In this document: positions 63,237 through 64,000 of the stretch, piece by piece
Numbering within the stretch: the stretch's first letter is position 1
Layout: each line of letters opens with the position of its first letter
Origin: CAVQXR01 sp963717955
GTDB taxonomy: Bacteria > Actinomycetota > Thermoleophilia > Gaiellales > Gaiellaceae
DNA length: 64,000 nucleotides
Direction: 5' to 3'
Assembly: GCA_963717955.1 (NCBI GenBank)
Contig: CAVQXR010000003.1
Span: 62,001-126,000 of the forward strand
Notes under the pieces: model-generated
What the model was told of the DNA's origin: nothing
Database searches by the model: none
The model's input: only the letters and a program-made list of their open reading frames with translations
Made by a program: the position numbers and the translations under genes

Positions 63237-64000
63237 TCGACCGCGAGCTGCTCGGCGAGTGCGTCCACTGCGGGTTCTGCCTTCCGACCTGCCCGACATG
63301 GGTTCTCTGGGGCGAGGAGATGGACACGCCGCGCGGTCGCATCTACCTGATGGAGGCGCTCGAGGACGGGAAGGTGACGCTGTCGCCGTCGGTCGTCGAA
63401 CACTTCGACCGCTGCCTCGGCTGCATGGCCTGCGTCACGTCCTGCCCGTCGGGGGTGAAGTACGACCGGCTCATCGAGCAGACGCGCGCCGTCGTCGAGG
63501 CCGGCGTCGAGCGCCCGCGCGGCGGGGCGCTGCTGCGGTCGCTGATCTTCACGGTCTTCCCGCACCCCCGCCGGATGCGGGCCGCCCTCGCGCTCGAGCG
63601 GCTCGGCCGCCGCCTCCCGGTCCCGCGCTCGCTCACTCCGCTCCTCGACATCGCACCGCCGTGGAGGGTTCCTGGGCGCGTGCCGCGGCTGACGCCTGCT
63701 CGGGGCGAGCGGCGCGGCCGCGTCGTTCTGCTCGAGGGCTGCGTGCAGCGTGTCGTGTTCGGGGACGTCAACGCCGCGACGGCGCGGGTGCTCGCGGCGG
63801 ACGGGTGGGACGTCGTCGCGCCGAGATCGCAGGCCTGCTGCGGTGCGCTGAGCGTCCACGCCGGCAGACGCGAGGAGGGGCTCGCCCGCGCGCGGCGGCT
63901 GATCGACGTCTTCGCGGCCGAGGAGCCCGACCTGATCGTCGCCAACGCCGCCGGCTGCGGCTCCAACCTCCGCGACTACGTACACCTGCTCGCCGGCGAC
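63233..64000 (+). CDS. glcF: Glycolate oxidase iron-sulfur subunit GlcF (partial, cut by window end)
   Basis: 256 codons from GTG 63233 to the window edge with no stop. Two [4Fe-4S] sites are complete: CVHCGFCLPTCP and CLGCMACVTSCP. The later CCGALSVHAG and NAAGCGSNLRD are the first CCG-domain motif. It passes electrons from GlcDE to the quinone pool. The second CCG half lies beyond the window. Confidence 0.92.
   Translation, partial: MIDRELLGECVHCGFCLPTCPTWVLWGEEMDTPRGRIYLMEALEDGKVTLSPSVVEHFDRCLGCMACVTSCPSGVKYDRLIEQTRAVVEAGVERPRGGALLRSLIFTVFPHPRRMRAALALERLGRRLPVPRSLTPLLDIAPPWRVPGRVPRLTPARGERRGRVVLLEGCVQRVVFGDVNAATARVLAADGWDVVAPRSQACCGALSVHAGRREEGLARARRLIDVFAAEEPDLIVANAAGCGSNLRDYVHLLAGD

Overview
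The window is a high-GC, gene-dense chromosome segment from an actinobacterium. The fhaA-fhaB-pstP-rodA-pbpA-pknB cluster, zwf with opcA, a SUF system with sufR and sufU, an ANTAR response regulator, a dCTP deaminase of the Dcd type and many leaderless starts all point that way. A deep lineage such as Thermoleophilia is my inference from the gene mix, not something I could test. There is no rRNA, tRNA, CRISPR array, transposase or prophage module. It reads as core chromosome with small non-coding elements and two frameshift-damaged genes.

Layout. 1-2163: the tail of an unknown gene, then on the minus strand an fmdB, an RraA-like gene and a SIS-domain sugar isomerase. 2201-5004: a small protein, a frameshifted amidase and an MFS transporter in overlapping series. 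5080-8455: coxB-coxA-coxC for a type A2 heme-copper oxidase, then an 86-bp tandem repeat, a membrane-anchored UspA-like protein and a diheme cytochrome c lipoprotein. 10143-13837 (minus): two tatA, tatC, an amidohydrolase and a TPR membrane protein. 13935-18538: sufR divergent from sufC-sufB-VOC-sufD. 18639-22768: a broken NYN nuclease gene, a helical hypothetical protein and a CtpE-like P-type ATPase. 22773-25350: sufS-sufU-Rieske ferredoxin-O-methyltransferase.

25379-28768: a compact candidate RNA gene whose Shine-Dalgarno sequence is a 14-nt perfect complement of the 16S 3' end, then two inverted arrays of a GC-rich repeat around an epimerase, dcd and an aminotransferase. 28780-38968 (minus): the growth and division cluster, a TM-kinase, fhaA, fhaB, pstP, rodA, pbpA, pknB and ddl, interrupted by a 162-bp foldback element. 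39117-43647: a CARDB-like membrane protein, a DUF4446 protein, an HNH nuclease, a SIMPL lipoprotein and glnA behind an intrinsic-terminator leader. 43695-47137: small membrane genes, a histidine kinase with an ANTAR regulator, and a rhomboid protease. 47263-52863: tkt-tal-zwf-opcA (pentose phosphate pathway). 52875-58501: ctaG, and on the minus strand ctaC-ctaD-ctaAB fusion-38-aa membrane peptide-double UspA protein, a type A1 caa3 oxidase operon. 58580-64000: a small hypothetical gene, a DUF4395-thioredoxin protein, a 2-hydroxyacid dehydrogenase, and glycolate oxidase glcD-glcE-glcF, the last cut by the window end.

How it works together. The cell has two different aerobic terminal oxidases, each linked to a related UspA-like protein, plus cofactor assembly (CtaB, CtaG, SUF, Tat). 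The growth cluster pairs peptidoglycan synthesis (RodA, PbpA, Ddl) with Ser/Thr phosphosignalling (PknB, PstP, FHA proteins). Glycolate oxidase and glyoxylate/hydroxypyruvate reductase form a small C2 module. The strongest candidate for something undescribed is the structured transcript at about 25414-25602. All coordinates and alignments were done by eye.
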